From Cryoendolithus antarcticus (lineage: Eukaryota > Ascomycota > Dothideomycetes > Cladosporiales > Cladosporiaceae): a stretch of DNA of 64,000 nucleotides. Shown here in pieces: positions 1 to 9,372 of this stretch. The stretch's first letter is position 1. Every line of letters starts with the position of its first letter. The notes under the pieces were generated by a model. The model worked only from the letters and a program-made list of their open reading frames with translations. It ran no database searches and was not told where the DNA came from. The position numbers and the translations under genes were made by a program. The stretch is taken from contig NAJO01000020.1 of assembly GCA_002077065.1 (NCBI GenBank), positions 124,001 through 188,000 of the forward strand, in the 5' to 3' direction.

Positions 1-1076
1 TGCAGCTTGACAAGCCAAGGACTTTCGGCGTTGGCCATGATGTCGCGCTCAGCGCGGACGTGTGCGAGTTGATCTTTCTTGTGCTGCTCGGTGTCAGTGC
101 ATGTGTCTGGGAAGCCTCACGATCTGGCGGCATACCATCTCTGCCTTGATTAGGGACTTCAGTGCGTAGATCTTGTTGTCGCGTTTCCGCTGCACAAGCT
201 TGACCTCACCAAATGCGCCCTTACCAATGATCTTCAGCGTTTGGTAGTTCTGTGGCCGCTCTGTCGTCCTCAAGAAGCGAAGGAAGTTTGCCTCCATCTT
301 CTGGCCATTGGCCTCCTTCTGCTCCTTGCGTGCATCCGACAACTCTGCACTGGCCTTCAGCCGTTCGAGGTCCTTCGCTCTGATGTCGAGTCAGCGTGTG
401 TGCAGTTCATGATGCTGCAATGCCTATACCTCTCGTTGCGAGCCTTTGCGCGCTCGACATTCTCCTTGAAGAATTCCCCGGTGAGTAGCTTCTGATGCCG
501 CACACGCTCATTGATGGCAGCCGAGTACTTCTCCGAGTTCTTCGGCGGTGGCACATCATCGTATATCGACGGCTGCTGTGGTGCACTCGGCATGGGTGCG
601 TGAAGGTACGTCGATCCATATGGTTGTCCATTGTTTCCCGCGGTCCGTGGTCTGCCGTTCGCCGGCGATGCATTACGAGCATACGGGCTAGCAGACCGTG
701 GTGTGTTCCCTCCAAGATTGAGCTGCTGAGCAAAACCATTCGTCACTTCACTGAACCCCGCACCTGGCGATCTGTACCCTGCGCCTGGCGAGGGAAGGCC
801 TTGCTGATACTGGTTTGCTTGCAGCTGTTGAGCATACGGATTGATGTTGCCGAAGTATCCTGCTCCAGCTGCACCATTCATGCCACCTGTTGGTGTCTGT
901 GTACCCCATACTTCTTGCTGACCAGCGGCATTGGGGAAGGGCTGCGGGAAGGTCGAGGGTGTAGTTGGGTAGGCACGAGCTTGATCGGCCGTGTAGGTCT
1001 GCTGAGGGTTGTTGTAGCCACCAAAGTTGAGCTGCAATCGATTTGGATTCCGCTCGTCCTGCTTGTTGTATGCCAT
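1..1076 (-). CDS. cot-1: NDR-family Ser/Thr kinase COT-1 (Cbk1/Orb6 type), 5' part only
   Basis: This is the N-terminal part of the NDR kinase COT-1, which controls hyphal tip growth and polarity with a MOB co-activator. The start is the ATG at 1076. Predicted exons are 1076-430, 379-136 and 83-1, joined by introns 429-380 and 135-84, both GT-AG and frame-preserving. The first ~210 residues are Gln/Pro/Gly-rich and disordered, as usual in fungal COT-1. They are followed by the MOB-binding N-terminal regulatory helix (ERAKDLERLKASAELSD...), then the glycine loop GKGAFGEV near residue 268 and the ATP-binding lysine in YALKSL. Exon 3 reads KKDQLAHVRAERDIMA and SPWLVKL, the start of the kinase N-lobe. 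The gene leaves the window at base 1, so the catalytic loop, NDR insert and hydrophobic motif are not seen. Family assignment is firm; the exact start is less so because the N-terminus is poorly conserved. Confidence 0.93.
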
Positions 1077-2052
1077 CCTTGCGGTGTCCGCAGAGTCGGA
1101 GCTTGGCTTTGGGTTCAGAACGTTCAATCGTCGGTGAGGGTTGACGTGTGTCGTTCTGGACTGCTGGGCAAGTCGTAGAGAGTGTAGACTGCCTGATCCC
1201 TCGAGCAAGTGACGAGACCAATGCACAGGCCCAATCAAGGGGTGGAGTGGTCCTCGGGCTCTACGCAGGCGGTCTGCGATTGGCAGCGAACGAATGGAAA
1301 TCAAGTGGCCTTTGTTCCTTCAAGACCCTAACGATCCAGCCATATCCGAGTCGAAGTGAAGGTCCGTGTAGGTCAGTAGAAGGGAAGTCGACATCTGCAT
1401 GGATTGGCAAGTGCAGGTTGCAAGTGTGGTACAGCTCCTTCCCCTTCACGAATCGTGTTGATTTCCATGCGGGCAGCAAGTCAAGGGTCTGCAGTAGCGG
1501 CGGTCGCGGCCGCCCTTGCAGCGCCGTCCCAAACCCTCGACCGAGACCAGACTTCTCCGATCGTCATCATTATCATGCGCACTATGATCACGGCGATGAG
1601 GCTGTAGTGATACAGGTCACACGTGTCAGCATGAGCTGTGTTACACCTACCCGTCTGATGCGTTGAGCACAGCATGGGAATACACCTGCGCCCCATGCAA
1701 GGCTGATGTGGAGCCGGCCTTCGGTGCAGCTTCTAGAAGGGGGTGTATGTTGTACAGTGCCACCTATCTCACGGGAGGGCAACACGTTTGCCACGAATGT
1801 GCGAGCCAAAGTACATGACCTCAGCCGAGACCGAGATAGCTGGCGAGAATGAACGATAGTGCACGTCGGCGCAGCGGCGCAGCTCTATTCAATACGGCGA
1901 GATTGCATTCCTCACGGTAGGCACTTTGCGCGTCCTGCGCAAAGTACGCGTCTATGTCAATATGGGTAAAGTGAAATGCACCGAGTGTGCAGGGACGCTA
2001 CCTTTGTATGCAATACTGCTGACCTCTAGGCGAATCGACCCTTGCTCCCAAG
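1077..2052. other. Intergenic: cot-1 promoter and leader
   Basis: About 1 kb separates the cot-1 start from the divergent gene at 2053. Open frames here have no recognisable domains and mostly mirror cot-1 or overlap each other. I see no RNA gene or repeat. It presumably holds a long cot-1 leader and the shared promoter (inference). Confidence 0.5.
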
Positions 2053-2961
2053 ATGGAGTCTTTCACACAGGTGGTTCTAGCTGGAGACAAAGCCGTCCGG
2101 CGTGCGAAACGCGACGGCGCTCACCGACTTCATCTATTCGTCAAATCAAGGCAAGCGCCCTTGGAGACGGCAGTAGTCATGCCAGCGGAGCAGCGGGAGC
2201 CTCGCTCCGCGGCAGAGCTACGATACGAGTTCTTCAACCCCGACGCCTCCGTTCTCAGGTCTCCTCAGCCGCGATGGCGCTTCTTCATGCCCTCAAGACC
2301 GTCCCGCCAGAATTACTGGCGACCAAGGCGCAAATGTTGTGATGTCCAGGAGGATAAGCGCGTTGATTCTTTCCTGGCAGATCAGATTACCAGCTCTCAG
2401 ACTGCGGGCGCGAGCTCGATCATCAGTGTGGACGACCCTACTCTACTGGTCACGCTTCCATCCGCGATTGCCTGCAAATCAGGCCATTGCGTTTCAACGA
2501 TTCCAGACCAGGACACTGCCTCTTGGACTAAGTCGGCAGATTTGTTGTCAGAAACGCTGGCCGATAGGGCATTTACATTCGATCTGCGGTCGCAACGTAG
2601 CGCTCTAGCCTTCGAGCGGTGGATTAACCTAGTAGGCGAATATGCTGGCTGTGTCACGAGTCTCACGCTCAAACATTGGACTTCGTACTGGGCGTGTAGT
2701 GCCAACAAATGGGCACATCTTGCCGACGAGACCCGAATCTCTCGAGGTACTGGCGGTCAGCTTGTCATCACGAGGAGTGTGGAGACACCTCAGTATGAGA
2801 CTTGCACATGCTCCGTTTGTTCGCTGCTACACAAACACGACAGAGACTTCAGTGCGGAAGAATACCGTGGAATCAGAACATATTCGTCATTTCGCCGCAT
2901 GCTTGAGTCTTCTCGCCGGTCCGCCTTCGGGCGAAGACGACGACCAGATACACGGATATGA
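2053..2961 (+). CDS. Hypothetical protein, possibly frameshifted near its 3' end
   Basis: This open frame of 302 codons starts at an ATG and has no domain I recognise. Residues ~100-260 look like real protein: balanced composition, an SFLADQI start, an aromatic stretch LKHWTSYWACSANKW and a Cys cluster CTCSVCSLL. The tail after CSLLHKHDRDF becomes arginine-rich and stops. Over the same bases (about 2870-3060) another plus frame reads ESEHIRHFAACLSLLAG and then HSALLAREYV, which looks more protein-like. Either an intron or a frameshift therefore probably lies near 2860-2890. No clean GT-AG pair was found. The gene may be another decaying accessory gene, like its neighbours. The start could also be wrong. 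Confidence 0.45.
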   Translation: MESFTQVVLAGDKAVRRAKRDGAHRLHLFVKSRQAPLETAVVMPAEQREPRSAAELRYEFFNPDASVLRSPQPRWRFFMPSRPSRQNYWRPRRKCCDVQEDKRVDSFLADQITSSQTAGASSIISVDDPTLLVTLPSAIACKSGHCVSTIPDQDTASWTKSADLLSETLADRAFTFDLRSQRSALAFERWINLVGEYAGCVTSLTLKHWTSYWACSANKWAHLADETRISRGTGGQLVITRSVETPQYETCTCSVCSLLHKHDRDFSAEEYRGIRTYSSFRRMLESSRRSAFGRRRRPDTRI

Positions 2962-3504
2962 GCTTATCAGACGTCGCTCGATAATTGACGCAGCTACGTT
3001 ATTCGTAGCCATGCTTGAAGCGCACAGTGCACTACTCGCGCGTGAGTACGTTCGTGCAGGCTCAGAGTGTTCGAAGTGCAGTCTGCCAACGCTGTATTTG
3101 TGCGGTAATCAGATGTCGAGGGAGTCTGACAGACAGCCAGTAGAGTCTGCGATGATGGCGACCAGGAAATGCTCGAGATGATGCTGACCATGCAGTATGC
3201 ATCGCGTGGCTCATTTGTGTCCCAAAGATGCATCACGCTTTCTTGGCATGCCACAGTCTCGGTTTTGAAATGCAGTGTCTCTTCCATGGACCATCAGCTC
3301 GCGACGGCATACTAAAGCAGACGGAAGGAAATCTACGCTGTGCTCGCTTGTTTCCTGCCGGCCGCCATGGCTCGAAACAAGCACACTGCACAGAAATCGT
3401 ACACCCCAACAGCGAACGGAAGTGGCGCATCACGCGCTGCACGCGGATTATCTATCGCTGATAGAGCTCACGCGGACGCTCTGTGTCTGAGTCTACGGAG
3501 CTCG
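2962..3504. other. Intergenic, possibly the 3' part of the previous gene
   Basis: The first ~220 bases contain the alternative frame mentioned for the gene at 2053, open to a stop at 3181. The rest has only overlapping short frames and nothing recognisable. Confidence 0.4.
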
Positions 3505-4378
3505 ATGGACAACACACAGACATGGGCCTCGCTTGAGAAGCAACTTCGACGCTCCGACATTAATTCCACGACAGCGACAAGTACGGAAGTCAATACCACG
3601 ACCATCTCTACTCGTACCACCACGAAGACCACGACAACAGTAACGACGACTACTGTTGTGCCGATCAAGCCTGCTGCCCGGCCTCGCCAGATCGCCGTGG
3701 TGCAAATTCCGACAAGCGATGTCTTCAGTATCCCTGAAATGACCGAACCAATCCTGAACAGCGGCATCTCGCAGAAGCAGCTGTTTGAGTAAACAAGTAC
3801 TTCAAAGCTATCATCGAAAGATCGCATCGCTTGCGCAAGACCATGTTTCTAGCCACTGTGCATCGTGTCAAGGAGGCGCCTGAAGCTGGTCAGATCCTGG
3901 TAAATCCACTACGAAGCTGCGGCATTCGAGGTGATCCACACTTCACGACCTCTTCGACATCAGCGTCAAGACCCAGGAGTGGCTGCATCCGTAGAGAAAG
4001 CTCGGCCTACACCTCATCCTCAGTGCCAAGCCCAAGACGCTGCCAGACTTCCGCAAAGCCCCTAAGCGCTTCATATACTCCACAATGACTGGTCGCGGAG
4101 CAAAGAGCACCATTGCCAACGTTCGGACTTGCGTCTTCTACTCGGCCAAGTTGAAGTTCGGAAGTGAGAAGATTCATGCGAGTGATTGGCGGTGCGTCCG
4201 CTCGCAGGGGGGCTGTGGTTCGCTTGGGGCTTTTGCTGATGCGTTGAAGAGTGATCGGGAGCTGTTTCAGGAGCTGGAGGAAGAGTGGGCGGATTGGGAG
4301 TCGAATGAAGATTGGGTGGGCAGCGCGAGTCAGTCGGAGGGCTCGAGTGAAGATTCGGAATGGAGTGATGGAGTGTAG
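3505..4378 (+). pseudogene. F-box-like paralogue A, broken by a ~10-bp deletion, a second frame change and a stop
   Basis: This is the first copy of a tandem F-box-like family. From the ATG at 3505 it has a Thr-rich low-complexity leader, then the family signature VFSIPEMTEPILNSG...KQLFE, and it hits a TAA at 3790-3792. The intact copies continue LQRVN at this point. Here only two bases remain before NKYFKAIIERSHRLRKTMFL resumes in another frame, which implies loss of about 10 bp. A second frame change follows near 3940, where LHDLFDISVKTQEWLHP appears, then an in-frame TAG near 3990. After that the frame runs open through MTGRGAKSTIANVRT to a stop at 4378. The acidic tail (ELEEEWADWE...) is at the 3' end. 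In F-box proteins this region recruits the SCF ubiquitin ligase adaptor Skp1; whether this family does so is inferred. The gene cannot encode a full-length product without correction. Confidence 0.8.
3571..3660 (+). repeat. Imperfect ACN trinucleotide run coding poly-threonine
   Basis: About 90 bases of imperfect ACN/AAG triplets encode a Thr-rich stretch with runs such as TTTKTTTTVTTTTV in the leader of paralogue A. Such tracts expand and contract by slippage. The other copies in the array do not have it. Confidence 0.7.
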
Positions 4379-4454
4379 AAGTGAGTGACGACTAGTATTT
4401 GAGCGATAACGTGCAAACAAGCAGAGCACGGAATTGGTGTGGGTAAGTCACTGG

Positions 4455-5297
4455 ATGATCTACCAACACCGCATACTCCACCTCGCACACGAACGTTCTG
4501 ACACACTACGTAGCCAGAAAGCAAGTGGGGACTGCTTTGAGCTACTGCAATCCTGCCGAACTGACGATTGCTATAGACGCATCCACGGCTCCTGCTACTC
4601 AACATGGACCACCACAAGCCAGCCGGCCGCCTCGGCCAGAGTGTTCGATATCAAGGAGCTGGCAGAAGCTGTATTGCTGAGAGTCCCGAATATGAGGGAG
4701 CTTTTCGTTCTGCAGCGCATCAACAGAACAGTCCGCGACACCATACGAGGGTCCATCAGCTTACAGCGAAGAATGTACGTCGGCGCGAACCCGACTGCCA
4801 TGCACGCAGGCTCCTGCAAACGCTTCCATCGCAATCCACTGCTCTTTGGGAAGTTGTCGCTCAAAACATCCGAGAGACCAGCACTGTTCTCGATCTTTCA
4901 CTTCCTCCGCACCTACCAGAACATAGGTGCACGCAGAGGTGGATCGACGCTCTGCGTCGAATTCCAGCGGACAAGACCGTACGAATATGGGTTCGACGAC
5001 AAAGAGCTACTCATACGCTTCCTCTATGGACCTCGCTGTGAGACGCGCGACTCCTGGGCCACGACGCGAGTCGCAGCGGCTGATCTGCCTGTCAACGTCA
5101 TGCTTAGGCGTAAGTGTAGCAGGGGACATTGGATCAAGGTCAAGATCGAATGCGTGGACGGGGCTACGAGGCTCGGTGAGCTTGCTGATAAGCTGGAGGC
5201 GATGCTCAAATCGTCGAATAAGTGTGATAGATATGCGGATCACTACTGCTCCCTGCGCAAGTTGAAGAAGCGACCGAAGAGCTCGAAGGTGGGCTGA
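4455..5297 (+). CDS. F-box-like protein, paralogue B (intact)
   Basis: This is the second member of the tandem family and has an open frame of 280 codons from the ATG at 4455. The F-box-like segment starts near residue 70: VFDIKELAEAVLLRVPNMR, then ELFVLQRINRTVRDTIRGS and LQRRMYV. The family marker NPLLFGKL follows about 25 residues later. The C-terminal half carries WATTRVAAADLPVNVML and the closing TRLGELADKLEAML, which matches TLGDLAAKI and TLGRMMTLL in copies D and C. A GTAAGT at 4442 and an AG near 4512 could be an intron in the leader, so the true N-terminus is uncertain. F-box proteins act as substrate receptors of SCF ubiquitin ligases; that role here is inferred from a degenerate motif only. 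Confidence 0.72.
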   Translation: MIYQHRILHLAHERSDTLRSQKASGDCFELLQSCRTDDCYRRIHGSCYSTWTTTSQPAASARVFDIKELAEAVLLRVPNMRELFVLQRINRTVRDTIRGSISLQRRMYVGANPTAMHAGSCKRFHRNPLLFGKLSLKTSERPALFSIFHFLRTYQNIGARRGGSTLCVEFQRTRPYEYGFDDKELLIRFLYGPRCETRDSWATTRVAAADLPVNVMLRRKCSRGHWIKVKIECVDGATRLGELADKLEAMLKSSNKCDRYADHYCSLRKLKKRPKSSKVG

Positions 5298-5804
5298 GTC
5301 ATAGCTATCGAGACCCGGATGGGGTGCAGGGTTGCGATCGGCGACACCTTTTCCGCAGCAGTAGTACACAATGGGAGCCACGTGAGTGTATGAGCATGGA
5401 CAGATGCTGTAGATGTGCCCAGTGGGAGGCCAAGCGAGGACGTAGTCAGAGTGCGAGCAGAGAGGCAGCCTTCGAGGGACCGAGCTGAGAAGTTGCATGT
5501 AACTCTGAGCGTCACATGGCGAGGACAGCATCAGCAATTTGAGGTTCGAAATACTTTGGAACATTCCTTCCCGTGCTCAATCGTCGGGTTTTGTATTTCG
5601 TTGTGATTTTTGTGCCCAAGTGTCAATGTTCAGCCTTGCGCAGCTCCGACTGCCCACGTTGAACTCGTACATTGACGTCTAGCAGTCACGACATACTAAC
5701 ATTTTCACGCGGCGTGAGTAACTGCTCAAGACTAGCAAGCAGGTTGAGTGCACTGTACACGCTAGTAGCAAGTAGCTGCATCACGAGGTAGACTTCACAG
5801 TAGT
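5298..5804. other. Intergenic between F-box-like copies B and C
   Basis: About 500 bases with no recognisable coding sequence, repeat or RNA gene. Confidence 0.5.
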
Positions 5805-6569
5805 ATGCCGCCAGCCACCCAAGGTGATGCCGACGATGCAATGAGCGTCCACCATGGAGTTGCTAGTAGAGCATTCGCCATTCCAGAATTATTCGAGGCT
5901 ATCCTAGATACCGGTATTATTTCGCTGGCCCAGCTCTTCTTGCTTCAACGAGTTGATCGCAACTTCGAAAGCACTATCAGGTCATCTACTCCCCTGCGCA
6001 AACGGATGTGCCTCGAGCACACACATCAGGACTTCTCAAATGAAAATTGGGACCACGGCAATCCCGACAACGCCATCGGCCGCATAGCAGTGAACCCTCT
6101 TCTTCTTCCAGGTGGCTTCAATCACCCGCTCCTCGATATTGCCCACAAACTATACAAGTCGCCGATCTTGCACCCTTCCTCTGCGCCCGGTGCTAGCCCA
6201 GACGAATATCACATCCTACTGCGAGAGCAGAGAATGTATCGAGCTGCGCTCCAACAGGCAGTGGGACGCTTCCTGGATATGCCTACTGGATGCTCATGGG
6301 AAGCCACCCACCTCATTGACGCCGATGTGCCCGTTACGTTGAAATGGCACGCACCGTGTAACAACCGTCATTGTGGACGAGAGTCATCTGTACCCTGCTC
6401 CAAGACTCGGTGGAGCGTGAAGCTGCCTAGCGGATGTACGCTAGGTCGCATGATGACTTTGCTACGAGGACGCTTCTTGGAGTCGGATCATTGGATGACA
6501 TTGGTCGGAACGACTTGGACCTTTGATCGCGGAGGTAGGTGCGAGGACTATGAGGGTCAGGCCACTTGA
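5805..6569 (+). CDS. F-box-like protein, paralogue C (intact)
   Basis: An uninterrupted 254-residue frame starts at ATG 5805, with no intron needed. After a 21-residue leader comes the family signature AFAIPELFEAILDTGI, QLFLLQRVDRNFESTIRSS and LRKRMCLEH. The marker VNPLLLPGGF lies near residue 95. The C-terminal half has SWEATHLIDADVPVTLKW, a Cys/His patch (CNNRHCGRESSVPC) and the closing TLGRMMTLLRGRF. It is one of only two copies in the array without a lesion, so it is the best reference for the family here. The leucine pattern resembles the first helices of an F-box. Substrate and partners are unknown. Confidence 0.78.
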   Translation: MPPATQGDADDAMSVHHGVASRAFAIPELFEAILDTGIISLAQLFLLQRVDRNFESTIRSSTPLRKRMCLEHTHQDFSNENWDHGNPDNAIGRIAVNPLLLPGGFNHPLLDIAHKLYKSPILHPSSAPGASPDEYHILLREQRMYRAALQQAVGRFLDMPTGCSWEATHLIDADVPVTLKWHAPCNNRHCGRESSVPCSKTRWSVKLPSGCTLGRMMTLLRGRFLESDHWMTLVGTTWTFDRGGRCEDYEGQAT

Positions 6570-6815
6570 TTTGTGTCTCGTGGTCAGAACTGCGCAAGCC
6601 GATCGCACGCATCGCGAATATATCTCATTGCTCATGACATTGCTGACCTCTCAGGCCATTCCGATGGGCTGATGAGGACTTCTAGTCACCGAGCGCCGAT
6701 CGAGGCATAGAGGAGACTCATAATTATTGCCTCTTCTCGGAGTTGTAGCCGTAGAAGCAGTGAGGATCTCGAAATCATCTCGTTTATCTTACGACAACAC
6801 AATTGTACAACAGAG

Positions 6816-7021
6816 ATGGCAGCATTAACAGACGGGCACCACCTGGGAAACGCGAACCAACCTCCGCAGGCTATGGACGCTACCACCGTCGAGAGGTGTG
6901 CTGCGCCATTAGCAGCGAGCAGAGTACTAGGCTTCGCGAGCTTGTGACACAGATCCTCGATACCGGCACGATCACTAGTGCCCATCCCACAGATCATACC
7001 GCCGCTTCACCGTCAGCCTGA
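6816..7021 (+). pseudogene. F-box-like family fragment
   Basis: Between copies C and D lies a short relic. From the ATG at 6816 one frame reads toward RVLGFASL, where intact copies have RVFGIAEL. The neighbouring frame then carries ELVTQILDTGTITSA, matching FEAILDTGIISLA of copy C. A one-base frame change separates the two halves. Nothing matching the rest of the family follows before copy D starts at 7094. I read it as a truncated, frameshifted duplicate. The match is short, so confidence is moderate. Confidence 0.55.
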
Positions 7022-7093
7022 CTCAGCACGACGCAGCTCTTACAACAACGACACTCGAGACTCAGGCAACATACAGCCACCACGTCAACCAAC

Positions 7094-8025
7094 ATGCGGA
7101 CACCGAAGCGAAGGGGCGACAAGCCCAACCATAAGAGAAGACAGCCTTGGATTGCACCCCTCGCGAGACCGAGATTTGACTCCAAGCCTGCGCTAAGCCC
7201 AGCAACGCAGACCAAGCAAGTAGCAAGGATTGAGATACCACCAGCAGTGGAGCATGAAGTCGATCATCCTGTCGATCCTGCGCTATCAGCGGCTGCAACG
7301 CAAGTCTTCAGCATTGTCGAGCTCACCGAGCACGTCTTAAACTCCGACGTCTTGGCCGTGAGAGACCTCCTCTTCCTGCAGCGAGTAAACCAGTGCTTTC
7401 TCGGTGCAATCACCCGCGATCCAAGTCTCCGCGCCAAAATGCATTTGCAGGCCAGCGCTGCTGCAACACGTAAGGCGACCACCACCGACGAGTCCACCAG
7501 CGAGGACGAGCATAACGAAGAGGTCTCCTACGTCTTCGTGGATTCTTTCATCGCACTCAAGTCCGAGCGCCTGTCCCTCTTCACCTGGCTTGAGCCTTAT
7601 TCTGGCCCAAAGCAGAGCGAAGCTTCAGATCCTCACCCCGCTCTCGCGCAACCCTAGATCTCAGATACCACCACACCAACACCCGCTCCTCCGACGCAGC
7701 CAAACAAGCCTTCCTCAACGAGTCTCGCATAGCGTCTTGGCAGAGCATGTGGATCACCCAGCCCTCTGAGCCCCTGCACGTCCGCCGCATGTTACCCCGG
7801 ATCATCGCGCCGTGGGGAAACTCGAAGTTCGTGTGGATTTTTGCGTTTACGTTGGAAGCTGGGAGTACACTTGGGGATCTGGCGGCGAAGATTCGGGCGC
7901 AGTATGAGAAGAGGGACGGGAAGGGGGAGTGGGCTAGGATGCCGGGCGCGAGGAACCGGGTTGGGAATGCTTGGGCTCGGTCGGACTTTACGATGCAGAG
8001 TGGGATTGACACTTTTTGGAAGTGA
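7094..8025 (+). pseudogene. F-box-like paralogue D, frameshifted in the middle
   Basis: From ATG 7094 a basic leader precedes the family block VFSIVELTEHVLNSD, LLFLQRVNQCFLGAITRDP and LRAKMHLQ. After SFIALKSERLSLFTWLEPY the frame runs into a TAG at 7655-7657. The expected C-terminal half is present in another frame: AAKQAFLNESRIASWQSMW from about 7694, ending with FTLEAGSTLGDLAAKIRAQY and a stop at 8025. The switch falls between about 7570 and 7680. I found no convincing GT-AG intron bridging it, so a frameshift is the simplest reading. An unusual intron or an assembly error would restore a ~300-residue protein. Closely similar copies lie on both sides. Confidence 0.68.
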
Positions 8026-8367
8026 TCGCCTATCAGACGCCCGTGGGAAATAAGTGGTTCAGCGTGTTATATAGACGATCAAACATCAGATGCAATACGA
8101 TTCACGCACCAAATGCACCCAACCGCAAGTATCTTATACGCTGGAGCCCCGATGTAATGTAGTTTGGCCGTGCCGTGAGTGGCCAGACGATCGCTCCCAT
8201 GTGTCCTCACTCGCACCGTGTCGTATCGCTCCGGATTCCAAAGGTGCGCCGGTGCGATGCACTCCAGGTCCGTGTGCAATCGAGCCCTGGAATATCGAAG
8301 CCCACCAAAGAGCAGACCGAACGCGACACCATACTAAAGTCGCCGATCACTTGCAACGTTCATCAAG
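8026..8367. other. Intergenic between F-box-like copies D and E
   Basis: About 340 bases with no recognisable coding potential or repeats. Confidence 0.5.
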
Positions 8368-9117
8368 ATGCTTCGAAATAACATCGCGAGCCCAACAATG
8401 CAGAGCTCTGACTGCGACGCCTTAAGCTCGGGCGAACTCGATCACAAAACCCCGGCCGAGCTTTCCAGACCAATCCCAATAGCACAAGAAGTCTTCGGTG
8501 TCGTCGAGCTCGCCGAGCAGATCCTCATCATGATTGACTGGCGCCAGCTCTTTGTCCTTCAAGGCGTGAATACATAATTCAGCGCCATCATCGAAGGCTC
8601 CAGCAAGCTGCGCACAAAGATGTTCTTGCAGAGTAGCTTGGTCAACATTGGTGCTCCGCTAAGCAAAGCCATGAAGACCAAATTGAAGGTCGGGGACTCG
8701 CGACCCAGGCTCAGATTGAGCACTCTTGTTGGGTCTGGTTCATCTCAACATCCTCTCTCCTCCTGGCTGTCCCCTTCGTATCTCGATCCTCCCCATGACT
8801 TCCCACTCAGCCCAGTCGCTGAACCAGTCCTCCGACTAATCAGCACCCACGGACACCCCAGGTCCATCCAGGACGCGAAGACATACCTGCTAGGAAGGCC
8901 GAGCGAAGGATCTTGGCGACGTATGCTGTTCGTCGTGGGTCCGAGCGTGCGCTTGAGGGTTAGGTGTATAGTACCGGCACGGCGTGCATGCAGTGGGACA
9001 GGTGCGAGACTCGAGGGTCATGAGGCTGTGTTGGAGGGTGGGTGTACGAGGGGCGAAGCCGTGGATCTGATCGTGGAGAAATTGTCGGCTGTAGTACAGA
9101 ACGGCGGGGCAGCTTAG
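8368..9117 (+). pseudogene. F-box-like paralogue E, interrupted by one in-frame TAA
   Basis: From ATG 8368 a single frame of 250 codons runs to 9117 and is broken once, by TAA at 8575-8577. Before the stop it reads EVFGVVELAEQILIMI, WRQLFVLQGVNT. Directly after it, FSAIIEGSSKLRTKMFLQ continues the family pattern in the same frame. Copies A, C and D have an amino acid at this spot (Y, N, C). The rest is intact: FVV after GSWRRML, then a closing RGEAVDLIVEKLSAVV. One substitution in a tyrosine-type codon would explain the stop. The lesion looks young. Translation from a downstream ATG (8620) would lack the F-box-like region. A sequencing error is the alternative. Confidence 0.75.
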
Positions 9118-9372
9118 TCTGAGCAACTTTGCCCTATGAGTGGCGGAGGCAGACTTCCGCCATCATGTAAGATCAGGTGTGTGCTATAGGTCAGTCTCGT
9201 TCAGGGAATCCGGGGCTGGCCATGGGCTGTGCAGAGTGGGGGAGTCGTCGGAGAATCGTAAAGGAGAAGCGCCTTAGCATACTATACAGTCAGCCAACGC
9301 CAAATAAATGCTACTCGCACAATGCTGTCCCCTTAACGCCAATGCTGAGTCCCCCACCCTTTCCTCATACCC

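Noticed and set aside
495..1178. Plus-strand open frame of 227 codons
   Set aside because: Antisense of the repetitive cot-1 N-terminus; composition (Trp/Cys/Arg-rich) is typical of a shadow frame.
6570..8370. Transposon-derived origin of the F-box-like array
   Set aside because: No terminal repeats, target-site duplications or transposase/reverse transcriptase frames were seen; tandem duplication is sufficient.
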